Assembly: GCF_932526225.1 (NCBI RefSeq)
Contig: NC_064040.1
Coordinates: 4,833,681 to 4,897,680 of the forward strand
Origin: Nematostella vectensis
Lineage: Eukaryota; Cnidaria; Anthozoa; Actiniaria; Edwardsiidae
Length of the DNA stretch: 64,000 nucleotides
Direction of reading: 5' to 3'
In this document: positions 13,101 to 26,971 of the stretch, piece by piece
Layout of the letters: every line of letters begins with the position of its first letter
Position numbering within the stretch: the first letter of the stretch is position 1
Notes under the pieces: model-generated
Seen by the model: only the letters and a program-made list of their open reading frames with translations
The model's database searches: none
Told to the model about the DNA's origin: nothing
Translations under genes and position numbers: made by a program

Positions 13101-16100
13101 ATGTATTCTTTCCATTTTGTTCACATATTGTTTTTATGTTGTTTTATTGTTCTATTGTTGTTTACATGTACATGTTGTTCAAAAGTATGTGCAATTATGA
13201 AAAAGCCTGATAAATAGTCTAGCATTCCTCCATGTTTTGACTCATGTGCCATTTGTACGTTTTCTGCTCACGGCAGGCCAAAGCAAGTTAATAGACCAGC
13301 TCATTGTTCAGTGGGATGGGGTATGGTGCTACATGGATGCCGTGATGACCACGCTGTTCAAAGTGGATAATATCAATGTGAGAACAATGAAGTAGCAGGC
13401 CACATAAGATTGCGGGCACAACACAAAAACATTAAGAAAACTTTTTGGGACAAGGCATGCCTCTTCTGGTCATTTCCTTTAAATTTTTAAAGTATGGGGG
13501 GGGGGGGGAGCATGTCGCTGCAGTGCCCCACCCCCTGCTATAGCCCCGGAGAAGGATAAGATCCATAAACTACCCTTCTTTGATTCCAAGCGCTCTCTGT
13601 CAGTAATATTGATTGTTGATAATAGGGTTCATCAGGGTTCAAAATAGCGGCCGGCCGTCAGCGATAGCCAGCTGTTTTCTTTTTTTTCTGAATCCCGTTA
13701 TCATATTTTTTTAGCATATATGTTTTTTTCCACCAAAATCCAAAAAGCTGGCAAAATCGAGCAGATTTAAAAGAAATATTTTTAACCCTGGGCGTTGTTT
13801 ACAGCTGCTTTGTTCCTTATTGACTCTGTGTTTCCAATTTTAAAGCAAATACAGTGTACTATATAAGACATTCCATACAGTATTGTGGTTACATTTTAAG
13901 TGGCATATTGTTATGTTTTTAGGAAATACTGTGCAAGGAGATCCCATTCCGTGGTGAGAGTGGCAACACTATAAAGTTTCTTGATCTTGGCAGATTCTGC
14001 ATTGAGAGCCTTATACAGGTGGATCCAACGAACTGTAAAGTACGTCAAGCAGTCGTAAAATCTTGAAGCTAATCTTGCTTCCTCTAATTGGTTCACCAAA
14101 CAGATACACCAATGAGATATATAAGACCATGTTTTGTGTAGTTCCTTTAAAGTCTAACTATCATTACTTAATTTTTAGATAAGATATTCTTTTTGAAAGA
14201 ATAATGGACTATCCGTTATTGAAGTTGATACTTTATAAACAATATTTGATTAAAAGTATCACAGTTGCCTGAATTAGCTGATGGAAATGGATTCTTTGAA
14301 CAATTCATTTGGTGTGATAGTGTACAATAAGCGCTTGATTGACCTAATTTTTAATTTTTCTGCCATCTTATATTGAGAACAAACCCCCTCTGTAGGCATC
14401 TCGAGTGTTTTTGTAATTTTTCAGTATTTTTATGAATTGGCGTTCCTGTGGTGAGTTGAACCGGAAGCTGGAAAAGGGGAGTGGGGGAGGGGTGAACACG
14501 CCACAGTAATCCCAAAATCGAAAAAAAAAGACACCTGCAGAGGAGGCTAATTGAAAACTGGTTTTATTTTTTATCAGAGCCCGCACATTCTTGCAGATGC
14601 AGTGGAAATGATGAAGTCTTTGATGCCATTTCTGGCCCATGCCCAAGACCTCATTTTAAATGTTCTGACCTATGTATGTCAAATTATAGAATGCATCTCA
14701 CATAGTATATCTTACAATTTACATTAATGAAAGCACATGCCCAAGACCTCATCTTGAATGTCCTGACCTATGTATGTCAAATGCATCTCACATAATATAT
14801 CTTACAGTTCACATTTATGAAAGCACATGCACAAGGCTTTTGAGGTCAGGGGTAAAACTGGACATCGTAGTCAAGGGTGTTGTGTGTATTAGTGCAATGG
14901 CGCTACCATGGCCACCAATACAAAGTTTAATTACAGTTCACATTTATGAAAGCACATGCACAAGGCTTTTGAGGTCAGGGGTAAAACTGGACATCGTAGT
15001 CAAGGGTGTTGTGTGTATTAGTGCAATGGCGCTACCATGGCCACCAATACAAAGTTTAATTTAGCAAATCACATTTATGATTGGCACCAACTTCATAACT
15101 AGGAAAATTCTGTTGTGTTGTTGTGTGCACTGTAGTATTTCATCTTCTTTCTAGTGGGTTGTGATGCTTATGTCATTCAGATGGTATGAGCCTCTTATCC
15201 TCATCAGATACATGGCCATGCCACTGTTTCTCACACTGCCATTACTGGTTACACCTTATCCCGTGATTCCTCTAAGCTGTATTGCTGAGTTGTCTATTTC
15301 TCTTTTGACAGATTTTACAGTTCATCACATTTAATACAACTGGGGATCCAAAGGTAATATTGCTGTAGATTTCAATATTTTTTTTAACTTGCATGTCAAA
15401 TCATTTATTAATACAACTGGGGATCCAAAGGTAATATTGCTGTAGATTTTCAATATTTTTTTTTAACTTGCATGTCAAATCATTTATTAATACAACTGGG
15501 GATCCAAAGGTAATATTGCTGTAGATTTCAATATTTTTTTTAACGTGCATGTCAAATCATTTATTAATACAACTGGGGATCCAAAGGTAATATTGCTGTA
15601 GATTTCAATATTTTTTTTAACGTGCGTGTCAAATCATTTATTAATACAACTGGGGATCCAAAGGTAATATTGCTGTAGATTTCAATATTTTTTTTAACGT
15701 GCATGTCAAATCATTTATTAATACAACTGGGGATCCAAAGGTAATATTGCTGTAGATTTCAATATTTTTTTTATCGTGCATGTCAAATCATTTATTAATA
15801 CAACTGGGGATCCAAAGGTAATATTGCTGTAGATTTCAATATTTTTTTTAACGTGCGTGTCAAATCATTTATTAATACAACTTGGGATCCAAAGGTAATA
15901 TTGCTGTAGATTTCAATATTTTTTTTAACGTGCCATGTCAAATCATTTATTAATACAACTGGGGATCCAAAGGTAATATTGCTGTAGATTTCAATATTTT
16001 TTTTAACGTGCATGTCAAATCATTTATTAATACAACTGGGGATCCAAAGGTATATTGCTGTAGATTTCATATTTTTTTTAACGTGCATGTCAAATCATTT

Positions 16101-19100
16101 ATTAATACAACTGGGGATCCAAAGGTTAATATTGCTGTAGATTTCAATATTTTTTTTTAACGTGCATGTCAAATCATTTATTAATACAACTTGGGATCCA
16201 AAGGTAATATTGCTGTAGATTTCAATATTTTTTTTAACTTGCATGTCAAATCATTTATTAATACAACTGGGGATCCAAAGGTAATATTGCTGTAGATTTC
16301 AATATTTTTTTTAACGTGCATGTCAAATCATTTATTAATACAACTGGGGATCCAAAGGTAATATTGCTGTAGATTTCAATATTTTTTTTAACGTGCATGT
16401 CAAATCATTTATTAATACAACTTGGGATCCAAAGGTAATATTGCTGTAGATTTCAATATTTTTTTTAACGTGCATGTCAAATCATTTATTAATACAACTG
16501 GGGATCCAAAGGTAATATTGCTGTAGATTTCAATATTTTTTTTAACGTGCATGTCAAATCATTTATTAATACAACTGGGGATCCAAAGGTAATATTGCTG
16601 TAGATTTCAATATTTTTTTAACTTGCATGTCAAATCATTTATTAATACAACTGGGGGATCCAAAGGTAATATTGCTGTAGATTTCAATATTTTTTTTAAC
16701 GTGCATGTCAAATCATTTATTAATACAACTGGGGATCCAAAGGTAATATTGCTGTAGATTTCATATTTTTTTTAACGTGCATGTCAAATCATTTATTAAT
16801 ACAACTGGGGATCCAAAGGTAATATTGCTGTAGATTTCAATATTTTTTTTAACGTGCATGTCAAATCATTTATTAATATAACTGGGGATCCAAAGGTAAT
16901 ATTGCTGTAGATTTCAATATTTTTTTTAACGTGCATGTCAAATCATTTATTAATACAACTGGGGATCCAAAGGTGATATTGCTGTAGATTTCAATATTTT
17001 TTTAACGTGCATGTCAAATCATTTATTAATATAACTGGGGATCCAAAGGTGATATTGCTGTAGATTTCAATATTTTTTTTAACTTGCATGTCAAATCATT
17101 TATTAATATAACTGGGGATCCAAAGGTGATATTGCTGTAGATTTCAATATTTTTTTAACGTGCATGTCAAATCATTTATTAATATAACTGGGGATCCAAA
17201 GGTGATATTGCTGTAGATTTCAATATTTTTTTAACGTGCATGTCAAATCATTTATTAATACAACTTGGGATCCAAAGGTAATATTGCTGTAGATTTCAAT
17301 ATTTTTTTTAACGTGCATGTCAAATCATTTATTAATACAACTGGGGATCCAAAGGTAATATTGCTGTAGATTTCAATATTTTTTTTAACGTGCATGTCAA
17401 ATCATTTATTAATATAACTGGGGATCCAAAGGTAATATTGCTGTAGATTTCAATATTTTTTTTAACGTGCATGTCAAATCATTTATTAATACAACTGGGG
17501 ATCCAAAGGTGATATTGCTGTAGATTTCAATATTTTTTTAACGTGCATGTCAAATCATTTATTAATATAACTGGGGATCCAAAGGTGATATTGCTGTAGA
17601 TTTCAATATTTTTTTTAACTTGCATGTCAAATCATTTATTAATATAACTGGGGATCCAAAGGTGATATTGCTGTAGATTTCAATATTTTTTTAACTTGCA
17701 TGTCAAATCATTTATTAATATAACTGGGGATCCAAAGGTGATATTGCTGTAGATTTCAATATTTTTTTAACTTGCATGTCAAATCATTTATTAATACAAC
17801 TGGGGATCCAAAGGTGATATTGCTGTAGATTTCAATATTTTTTTAACGTGCATGTCAAATCATTTATTAATATAACTGGGGATCCAAAGGTAATATTGCT
17901 GTAGATTTCAATATTTTTTTTAACGTGCATGTCAAATCATTTATTAATACAACTGGGGATCCAAAGGTGATATTGCTGTAGATTTCAATATTTTTTTAAC
18001 GTGCATGTCAAATCATTTATTAATACAACTGGGGATCCAAAGGTGATATTGCTGTAGATTTCAATATTTTTTTTAACTTGCATGTCAAATCATTTATTAA
18101 TACAACTGGGGATCCAAAGGTGATATTGCTGTAGATTTCAATATTTTTTTAACTTGCATGTCAAATCATTTATTAATACAACTGGGGATCCAAAGGTGAT
18201 ATTGCTGTAGATTTCAATATTTTTTTAACGTGCATGTCAAATCATTTATTAATACAACTGGGGATCCAAAGGTAATATTGCTGTAGATTTCAATATTTTT
18301 TTTAACTTGCATGTCAAATCATTTATTAATACAACTGGGGATCCAAAGGTAATATTGCTGTAGATTTCAATATTTTTTTTAACTTGCATGTCAAATCATT
18401 TATTAATATAACTGGGGATCCAAAGGTGATATTGCTGTAGATTTCAATATTTTTTTAACTTGCATGTCAAATCATTTATTAATACAACTGGGGATCCAAA
18501 GGTGATATTGCTGTAGATTTCAATATTTTTTTAACGTGCATGTCAAATCATTTATTAATACAACTGGGGATCCAAAGGTAATATTGCTGTAGATTTCAAT
18601 ATTTTTTTTAACTTGCATGTCAAATCATTTATTAATACAACTGGGGATCCAAAGGTGATATTGCTGTAGATTTCAATATTTTTTTAACGTGCATGTCAAA
18701 TCATTTATTAATACAACTGGGGATCCAAAGGTGATATTGCTGTAGATTTCAATATTTTTTTTAACTTGCATGTCAAATCATTTATTAATACAACTGGGGA
18801 TCCAAAGGTAATATTGCTGTAGATTTCAATTTTTTTTTAACGTGCATGTCAAATCATTTATTAATACAACTGGGGATCCAAAGGTAATATTGCTGTAGAT
18901 TTCAATATTTTTTTTAACTTGCATGTCAAATCATTTATTAATACAACTGGGGATCCAAAGGTAATATTGCTGTAGATTTCAATATTTTTTTTAACTTGCA
19001 TGTCAAATCATTTATTAATACAACTGGGGATCCAAAGGTAATATTGCTGTAGATTTCAATATTTTTTTTAACGTGCATGTCAAATCATTTATTAATACAA

Positions 19101-22100
19101 CTGGGGATCCAAAGGTAACATTGCTGTAGATTTCAATATTTTTTTTAACGTGCATGTCAAATCATTTATTAATACAACTGGGGATCCAAAGGTAATATTG
19201 CTGTAGATTTCAATATTTTTTTTAACGTGCATGTCAAATCATTTATTAATACAACTGGGGATCCAAAGGTAATATTGCTGTAGATTTCAATATTTTTTTT
19301 AACTTGCATGTCAAATCATTTATTAATACAACTGGGGATCCAAAGGTAATATTGCTGTAGATTTCAATATTTTTTTTAACTTGCATGTCAAATCATTTAT
19401 TAATACAACTGGGGATCCAAAGGTAATATTGCTGTAGATTTCAATTTTTTTTTAACGTGCATGTCAAATCATTTATTAATACAACTGGGGATCCAAAGGT
19501 GATATTGCTGTAGATTTCAATATTTTTTTTAACTTGCATGTCAAATCATTTATTAATACAACTGGGGATCCAAAGGTAATATTGCTGTAGATTTCAATTT
19601 TTTTTTAACGTGCATGTCAAATCATTTATTAATACAACTGGGGATCCAAAGGTAATATTGCTGTAGATTTCAATTTTTTTTTAACGTGCATGTCAAATCA
19701 TTTATTAATACAACTGGGGATCCAAAGGTAATATTGCTGTAGATTTCAATTTTTTTTTTTAACGTGCATGTCAAATCATTTATTAATACAACTGGGGATC
19801 CAAAGGTGATATTGCTGTAGATTTCAATATTTTTTTTAACTTGCATGTCAAATCATTTATTAATACAACTGGGGATCCAAAGGTAATATTGCTGTAGATT
19901 TCAATTTTTTTTTAACGTGCATGTCAAATCATTTATTAATACAACTGGGGATCCAAAGGTAATATTGCTGTAGATTTCAATTTTTTTTTAACGTGCATGT
20001 CAAATCATTTATTAATACAACTGGGGATCCAAAGGTAATATTGCTGTAGATTTCAATATTTTTTTTAACGTGCATGTCAAATCATTTATTAATACAACTT
20101 GGGATCCAAAGGTAATATTGCTGTAGATTTCAATTTTTTTTTTTAACGTGCATGTCAAATCATTTATTAATCTTCCTGAAGCCTCCATGGTCATCGGACG
20201 TCTTGCACACAAGACGCATTGCAAGTTCAGCCGTACTGTGCATGTGCAAGTCTTATGGTCATCTTCTTGTGGTTAGTGTATACATATATATGTGTTAATG
20301 GTATCACTTTTTAGACAACAAGGTTTTTATTATATAAGCTAGGTCATTGTATTATTGACTATCGTGTGACTTTTCTTGGGAAGCCATAAAATGCACCCCC
20401 CCCCCACCCCTATCCCAAACCAGCCTAATGGACCTGACTCGACTGATATTTTTGGTGAATTAATACTTGAGTGCTCTTTTCCCATAGAATAAAAGACCAA
20501 TACGCAAATTATTTGTCACTGAAACATGAGTTATTTTATCTGCCAATTTTTGCCTTCACTCTCCTTCCTGACTTGCTTCACCCATGAGCAATAGGATCAA
20601 TCCTTACGTCAGAACACATTCTTTTTATAACTCTCAAAATATAATGAGTAAAATTGAGGCCTAAACTAAATCTACAAGAGGAGTCACAAAACTATTTTTG
20701 CCTGCTTGTGCTGTATTCGACTTGCGTTTGATTAGCTAATCACCGAGAGTGCCCTCAATGAATTGAATTATAAACAATTATAAATAAATTATGTAATGTT
20801 ATGTAATTTATATCTGTTCATAGTCGCTGTTTGCTGAGCTGAAGTCCTACGTATACTCGCTTTTTGACAGTGATGTGATCACAGTGCAAGACAGGTCCAA
20901 TCTCACTGAGGCTATTGTCATTGCTAGGTGTGTTAAGTATTAAGACAGCTCCAGACAGTAGACAGGTGTATTATGAGTCGCAAGTGCTGCTTAGCTTCCC
21001 CTTTTTTGATCAAACACACAACTTGTCACGTAACATTCTTGGCCAAGATTGCTTCTGATTGGTCAGTTCAACTAAGGTTAAAGTTCTTAAAACCTTTCAC
21101 TTATATCAATCTAGCCAAAACAAAGCATAGATAAACTTTCAAATTCTGAAAAGGGAATCGAATTTGATTAAAATTTTAATTTTCTACATAATCTTTGAAA
21201 ATTTTTCTGGCCGCGCGTAAGGAGATTGAATCGAGTGAATAATTCCATATTGTGGAGGGAAAATCTGAAACAACGTATTTTACTTATGGCAATACCACAA
21301 AATATTGGCGAATTGTTTTCTATTGCAATGCTACCCACAATGAAGCGAAGAATTGTATGCGAAAAAAGAAAATATCGTTTTGTTGTAGGTTTCAAAAACA
21401 GCATGTGCTCGTGAGAATGCAGCGCAATGATGATGATGTTAAATAATCATTTGACTAGTAGGTTGAGATATGAAGATGTAAAAGTTGTAACCACACAACG
21501 TTCTTCAACAATAACTAAGAAGACATGGAGATGGAGAACTGGTTTAGTGCGCGCATTATGTTTTCTCATGTAATTTGGTTGACATCTCGATCTAAGTCAC
21601 AAATGACTGGACCCGGGCCTTTCAGTTCACGGCCTTTTTTCCGAAGGTTGACCAAAATTCCTCAATATTACAGATTTGAAATATTTGCTCGAACGTGTGT
21701 TTTATAGGGTACATACAAACCAAATACCATTTGGAAGATGAAAACATAAAGAATTGACAAAGTCTATCAACTCTCAAAGGTTATATGGACTTTAAAGTCC
21801 AAATCATATGCATGTACACTACATGTACATAACAATGGCGGAGTCGATATCGCCGACCAAATCATGTCTGATTTTGCCGGCCACATGGTTGAATTGGTCT
21901 TTTGACAGTTGGAGAAATTTCTATAACCGCACTCACCTTATTCCACGGTTTCTTTGAGAAGCATGTGGTATGCTCCTCTCTCTTCCCTTCTAGCTATCCA
22001 TAATCTTGTAGAGTCCTTCTTCATCCATTTTTTCATCATTTCCAGGCTCTTCGTCTAGAAGTAAATCCAGAAAAAAAAAACAGAGGCTTTGCGCTTTTGT

Positions 22101-25100
22101 TTTGCAACAGCGGTCGCCATCTTGAGAAATTTTAACCAATCGGCTTGCAGAATTCTAAAAACCTGCCACAATTTTTTTGTTGCGTGACGAGTTGTGGCAC
22201 GGGGTGAAAAACAAGCATCATCGATGCACAATGCGCAATGCACAATGATGCATGACAAGTTGCAGGATTTTGTGCCTCGTATTTCGCCAACTTAACCTGC
22301 AAAGGTGCGATAGTCTTACTTGTATGTATCTATGTAAAGATAATACCTTGATAAGAGGGATTTTTTTTATTTGTCTAGTAATCACATTACAGATACCAAC
22401 ACAAGAAATCAGTTTCTAGAGGAATTGATGATGCCATTCAAGACGTTAATCACAACAGAAAAGTTCAGAAGGTAGAAGCTGACAATTATTTCCACTATCA
22501 TACTGTCACATGTTGATCATTGTTATTGTTATCACCATCACTATTTAAGTCATCATCATCAACATCATCATCATTGTTTAATATAAGCCCAGCTTCAGCC
22601 ACTGCTAACATTTTAGTCATCATTATCACCTCTAGCAAAGAACAGCATGGAAATACTGTATTATTATCTTACAGTACCATTACCTTATGGTACCAATATC
22701 TTAGCGTACTCTTATTTGTTTTTCAACTTGGCTTTGTAAAGAAGCTCTTTACTGACAAGAGCATTATCATAACCTATAATTAGAAATATTTTGTTTTCAG
22801 TCTGGGTGGGTCAGCTGAGGTACTTGTAGTTTACCTTGGGATGAACCAGGATCCCAGCACATATTCACTGTCAGGTGGGTATACTTGCACATATTCACTC
22901 TCAGGTGAGTATACTTGCACATATTCACTCTCAGGTTGGTATACTTGCACATATTCACTCTCAGGTGGGTACATTTGCACATATTCACTCTCAGATGGGT
23001 ATACTTGCACATATTCACTTTTGGGTGGGTATACTTGCACATTTTCACTCTCAGGTGGTTATACTTGCACATATTCACTCTCAGATGGGTACACTTGCAC
23101 ATATTCACTCTCAGGTGGGTATACTTGCACATATTCACTCTCAGGTGGTTATACTTGCACATATTCACTGTCAGGTGGTTATACTTGCACATATTCACTC
23201 TCAGGTGGGTACATTTGCACATATTCACTCTCAAATGGGTATACTTGCACATATTCACTTTTGGGTGGGTATACTTGCACATTTTCACTCTCAGGTGGTT
23301 ATACTTGCACATATTCACTCTCAGGTGGGTACATTTGCACATATTCACTGTCAGGTGGGTATACTTGCAAATATAATCGCTCGCAGTTTCTTAGACAGGT
23401 TGCAGTGGCTAGCAAGTATGTTATCCCCACATCCATTCAGTACGCCTATCTTAGTCACTTTGTCTTTTTTCCCCATCTAGATGAGATACGTCAGAGACGA
23501 TTTGAGGTAAGAGTGAGTGGGGAGTATAGAACTAGCTCTTTCATAAGCTTGAATGAGTATAATTAGGTTGTTTGCATGAGTTGATGTGTAGATTAACTAA
23601 ATCAACACGTTTAAGGCAGGGTCAGTTATTTCTCAATTTTCTCTTTTCAGTTAATGGTAGGCTTGGTCACTACTCTGGCTGTAACAAGACAAGCTAAAGC
23701 ATTTGACTCAGTGCAGGTGAGAACCTTATTTGGAACAGAGTGCATGTGTTTGGTGGTACTATTGTTTTATTATTGTTTTATTTTACTGTGTAAATGCAGA
23801 TTGCAATTTTTGTGTATGTGTCTCAAGGGTGGGGCTTGCAATGTGTCTCAAGGGTGGGGCTTGCCTTGGGTATGTGTCTCAAGGGTGGGGCTTGCCTTGG
23901 GTATGTTTCTCAAGGGTGGGGCTTGCCTTGGGTATGTGTCTCAAGGGTGGGGCTTGCCTTGGGTATGTTTCCTAAGGGTGGGGCTTGGCTTGTGCTCAAG
24001 GGTGGGGCTTGCCTTGTGTATGTGTCTCAAGGGTGGGGCTTGCAATGTGTCTCAAGGGTGGGGCTTGCAATGTGTCTCAAGGGTGGGGCTTGCCTTGGGT
24101 ATGTGTCTCAAGGGTGGGGCTTGCCTTGGGTATGTTTCTCAAGGGTGGGGCTTGGCTTGTGCTTAAGGGTAGGGCTTGCCTTGTGTATGTGTCTCAAGGG
24201 TGGGGCTTGCCTAGTGTATGTGTCTCAAGGGTGGGGCTTGCCTTGTGTATGTGTCTCAAGGGTGGGGCTTGCCTTGTGTATGTGGGTCTAGGGTGGGGCT
24301 TGCCTTGTGTTTCAAGGGTGGGACAAGCCTTGCCACTGCTCCTTGAATGTCTATCCCTTAGCCCTTAGTATTAGTGGTAAGGATTCCACACACTGTGGTC
24401 ACACATCTTGCTTACTCTAGCTAACCCATCCACCCATGTATGTCTCTAGGCCTGTGACAGTGCTAAGGGTTGCACTGGGTTCATGCCTGGTGACCCTGTC
24501 ACTGATGCGGCAGCTAACCCCGCCCAGTCTCATCTTCTCCAAGGCCTGCCATACTTGCTCCTGCTCACCCAGTAAGTATTAACCTGTCACCTTGTCACGT
24601 CATCTGGGGTGTGACATCTCCACCAGTAAGTATTAACCTGTCACATCATCTAGGGTGTGACATCTCACCCAGTAAGTGTCACCCTGTCACGTCATCTGGG
24701 GCGTGACATCTCACCCAGTAAGTGTCACCCTGTCACGTCATCTTGGGCATGACATCTCACCCAGTAAGTATTAACCTGTCACGTCATCTTGGGTGTGACA
24801 TCTCACCCAGTAAGTGTCACCCTGTCACGTCATCTTGGGTGTGACATCTCACCCAGTAAGTGTCACCCTGTCACGTCATCTGGGGCATGACATCTCACCC
24901 AGTAAGTATTAACCTGTCACGTCATCTAGGGTTTGACATCTCACCCAGTAAGTGTCACCCTGTCACGTCATGTGAGGGGGTAAAATCTCCTTACCCAGTA
25001 AGTGTCAACCTATAATGTCATGTGATGGTCAAGTGTTTGGCATCTCATCACCCATCATTTCAGGTCGTGGTGTCCCCTCACTAAGTAAATATTGCCTGTC

Positions 25101-26939
25101 ACATCTGATGCTGTTAGGCCTAAAGTATCACTTAAAATAAATTTCCCTGATTACCCTTTGAGGTTTGATTTATGAGTAATTAGCTGTAGAAACAATGACC
25201 CAAATCTTCTTATTGCACACAATCACATCACACAAGTCACATGACTGGCTTGACTCGCTTCCAGGTCCATAAATGAGATGTATGGACCAGCAGGAAAGGC
25301 TGCAATGCACCCTGGGTACCTTCCTGCTATGGGTCTTCATGAAACTGAGAGGTGTGCCATATTTGGTAAGCACTATGCCATATTTGGTAAGCACTGCGCC
25401 ATGTTTAATTTCTATGCTATATTTTGGTAAGCACTGTGCCGTATTTGGTAAGCACTGTGCCGTATTTGGTAAGCACTGTGCCATATTTGGTAAGCACTAT
25501 GCCACATTTGGTAAGCACTGTGCCATATTTGGTAAGCACTATGCCATATTTGGTAAGCACTTTGCCATATTTGATAAGCACTATGCCATATTTGGTAAGC
25601 ACTATGCCATATTTGGTAAGCACTGCACCATGTTTAATTTCTGTGCTATATTTTGGTAAGCACTCTGCCGTATTTGGTAAGCACTGTGCCATATTTGGTA
25701 AGCACTATGCCATATTTGGTAAGCTATGTGCCATATTTAATTTCATCTATGCTATATTTTGGTATTGTGTGACAGGTCACGCTTTGTGTCAGGTACTTTG
25801 ATATGTTTTTAGCTTTTGATTATGTGTCACGCATTTCCTTAGTTCTTGAGTCTCAAGAAGACAGCTCTCGGTCCACTCTCCCAGAGGATGATGCTACCTC
25901 CAAAACAAAGACCTTCATCTTCTACCTTACAGAGAACATGTAAGACAATTCCCTCAGTTCTTACTGGATTTAGATGTCAGTTGCTTTAGTAGGCTTTCTA
26001 ATCTCTGTCAACCAAAGAGAGTGTTGTGTTACTCTTGGTTGATGGAGTGTTACTATACTCTTAGGTGATAAGAGTGTTGCGTTACTCATAAGTGAATAGA
26101 GTTTTGCGTTACTCATAGTGAAGAGAGTGTTGTGTTACTCATAAGTGAAGAGAGTGTTGCATTACTCTTGGGTGAACTCTTGCGTGAAGAGAGAGTGTTG
26201 TTTTACTCCTGGGTGAAGAGAGTGTTGCGTTACTCTTGGGTAAAGAGATTGTTATCCTGAAAGGTAAGTTCAATATTGTGATCATTGCGTATTGTGTGTT
26301 TTGCAGCTATAACATCCTAGGTCGCATAGGAGTACTGCAGCTCTACTCCCAGCCAAGCCTAGCAGAGTATATCATACAACATGTGATCAACACCCTATAT
26401 CACGTGCCCAACTACCGCCTCAGGCTAATCATGAATATCCTTTTAGAAAGAGAAGATGCGATCAACATCATGTAACACATGATCCTTTTACAAATAGAAC
26501 ATGTGATCAACTTCACGTATCCAGCTACCGTTCGTCATATGCTTGTATTTTCATACACATTTTTTATTGAATTAGTTTGAAACTTTTACTAAACTACCAT
26601 ATTAAGTCACTATATCGATTACACATGTTGAATAAGAATACGTAACATTGCTTTTCATGTGTCAACCCTTGACTATTGCCACGACATTTCCTGCGTGCAT
26701 ATATCATAAACTGTCCTGCAGAGTACTACCAACTCGCCATTGTACCTATTCTTGTGCACTTCATCCGATACATGCTCACGGTAAGGTCATAGTCGATTAA
26801 AGGTTTAATGTTCCCTTTTCTAGATGAACCCCTCCAGACAAGTAAGGAGAGAACTGAAAACCCTTTATAACTTTATTTACTAAGTTGAATCGAAAACATA
26901 ACAATGCCTTTTCAAGTGGGGAGGCGTAGTGGTTCCAAA

Positions 26940-26971
<32 letters not shown>

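Noticed and set aside
15795-20224. Short minus-strand frames at both ends of the 77-bp satellite
   Set aside because: Fall within repeat units. The only coding sequence there is XPO5 exon 18 on the plus strand.
22381-22405. TTACAG acceptor for XPO5 exon 20 at 22392
   Set aside because: It would read YQHKKSVSRG and lose the conserved FLEELM segment. The later ACACAAG acceptor keeps phase and homology.
22797-23566. Long frames of 150-240 codons on both strands
   Set aside because: They run through a 30-bp tandem array whose length is divisible by three, so any stop-free frame stays open. They are not genes.
23654-24368. Three plus-strand frames rich in Gly, Cys and Leu
   Set aside because: They cross the G-rich intron 23 array. 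Only 23651-23716 is an XPO5 exon.
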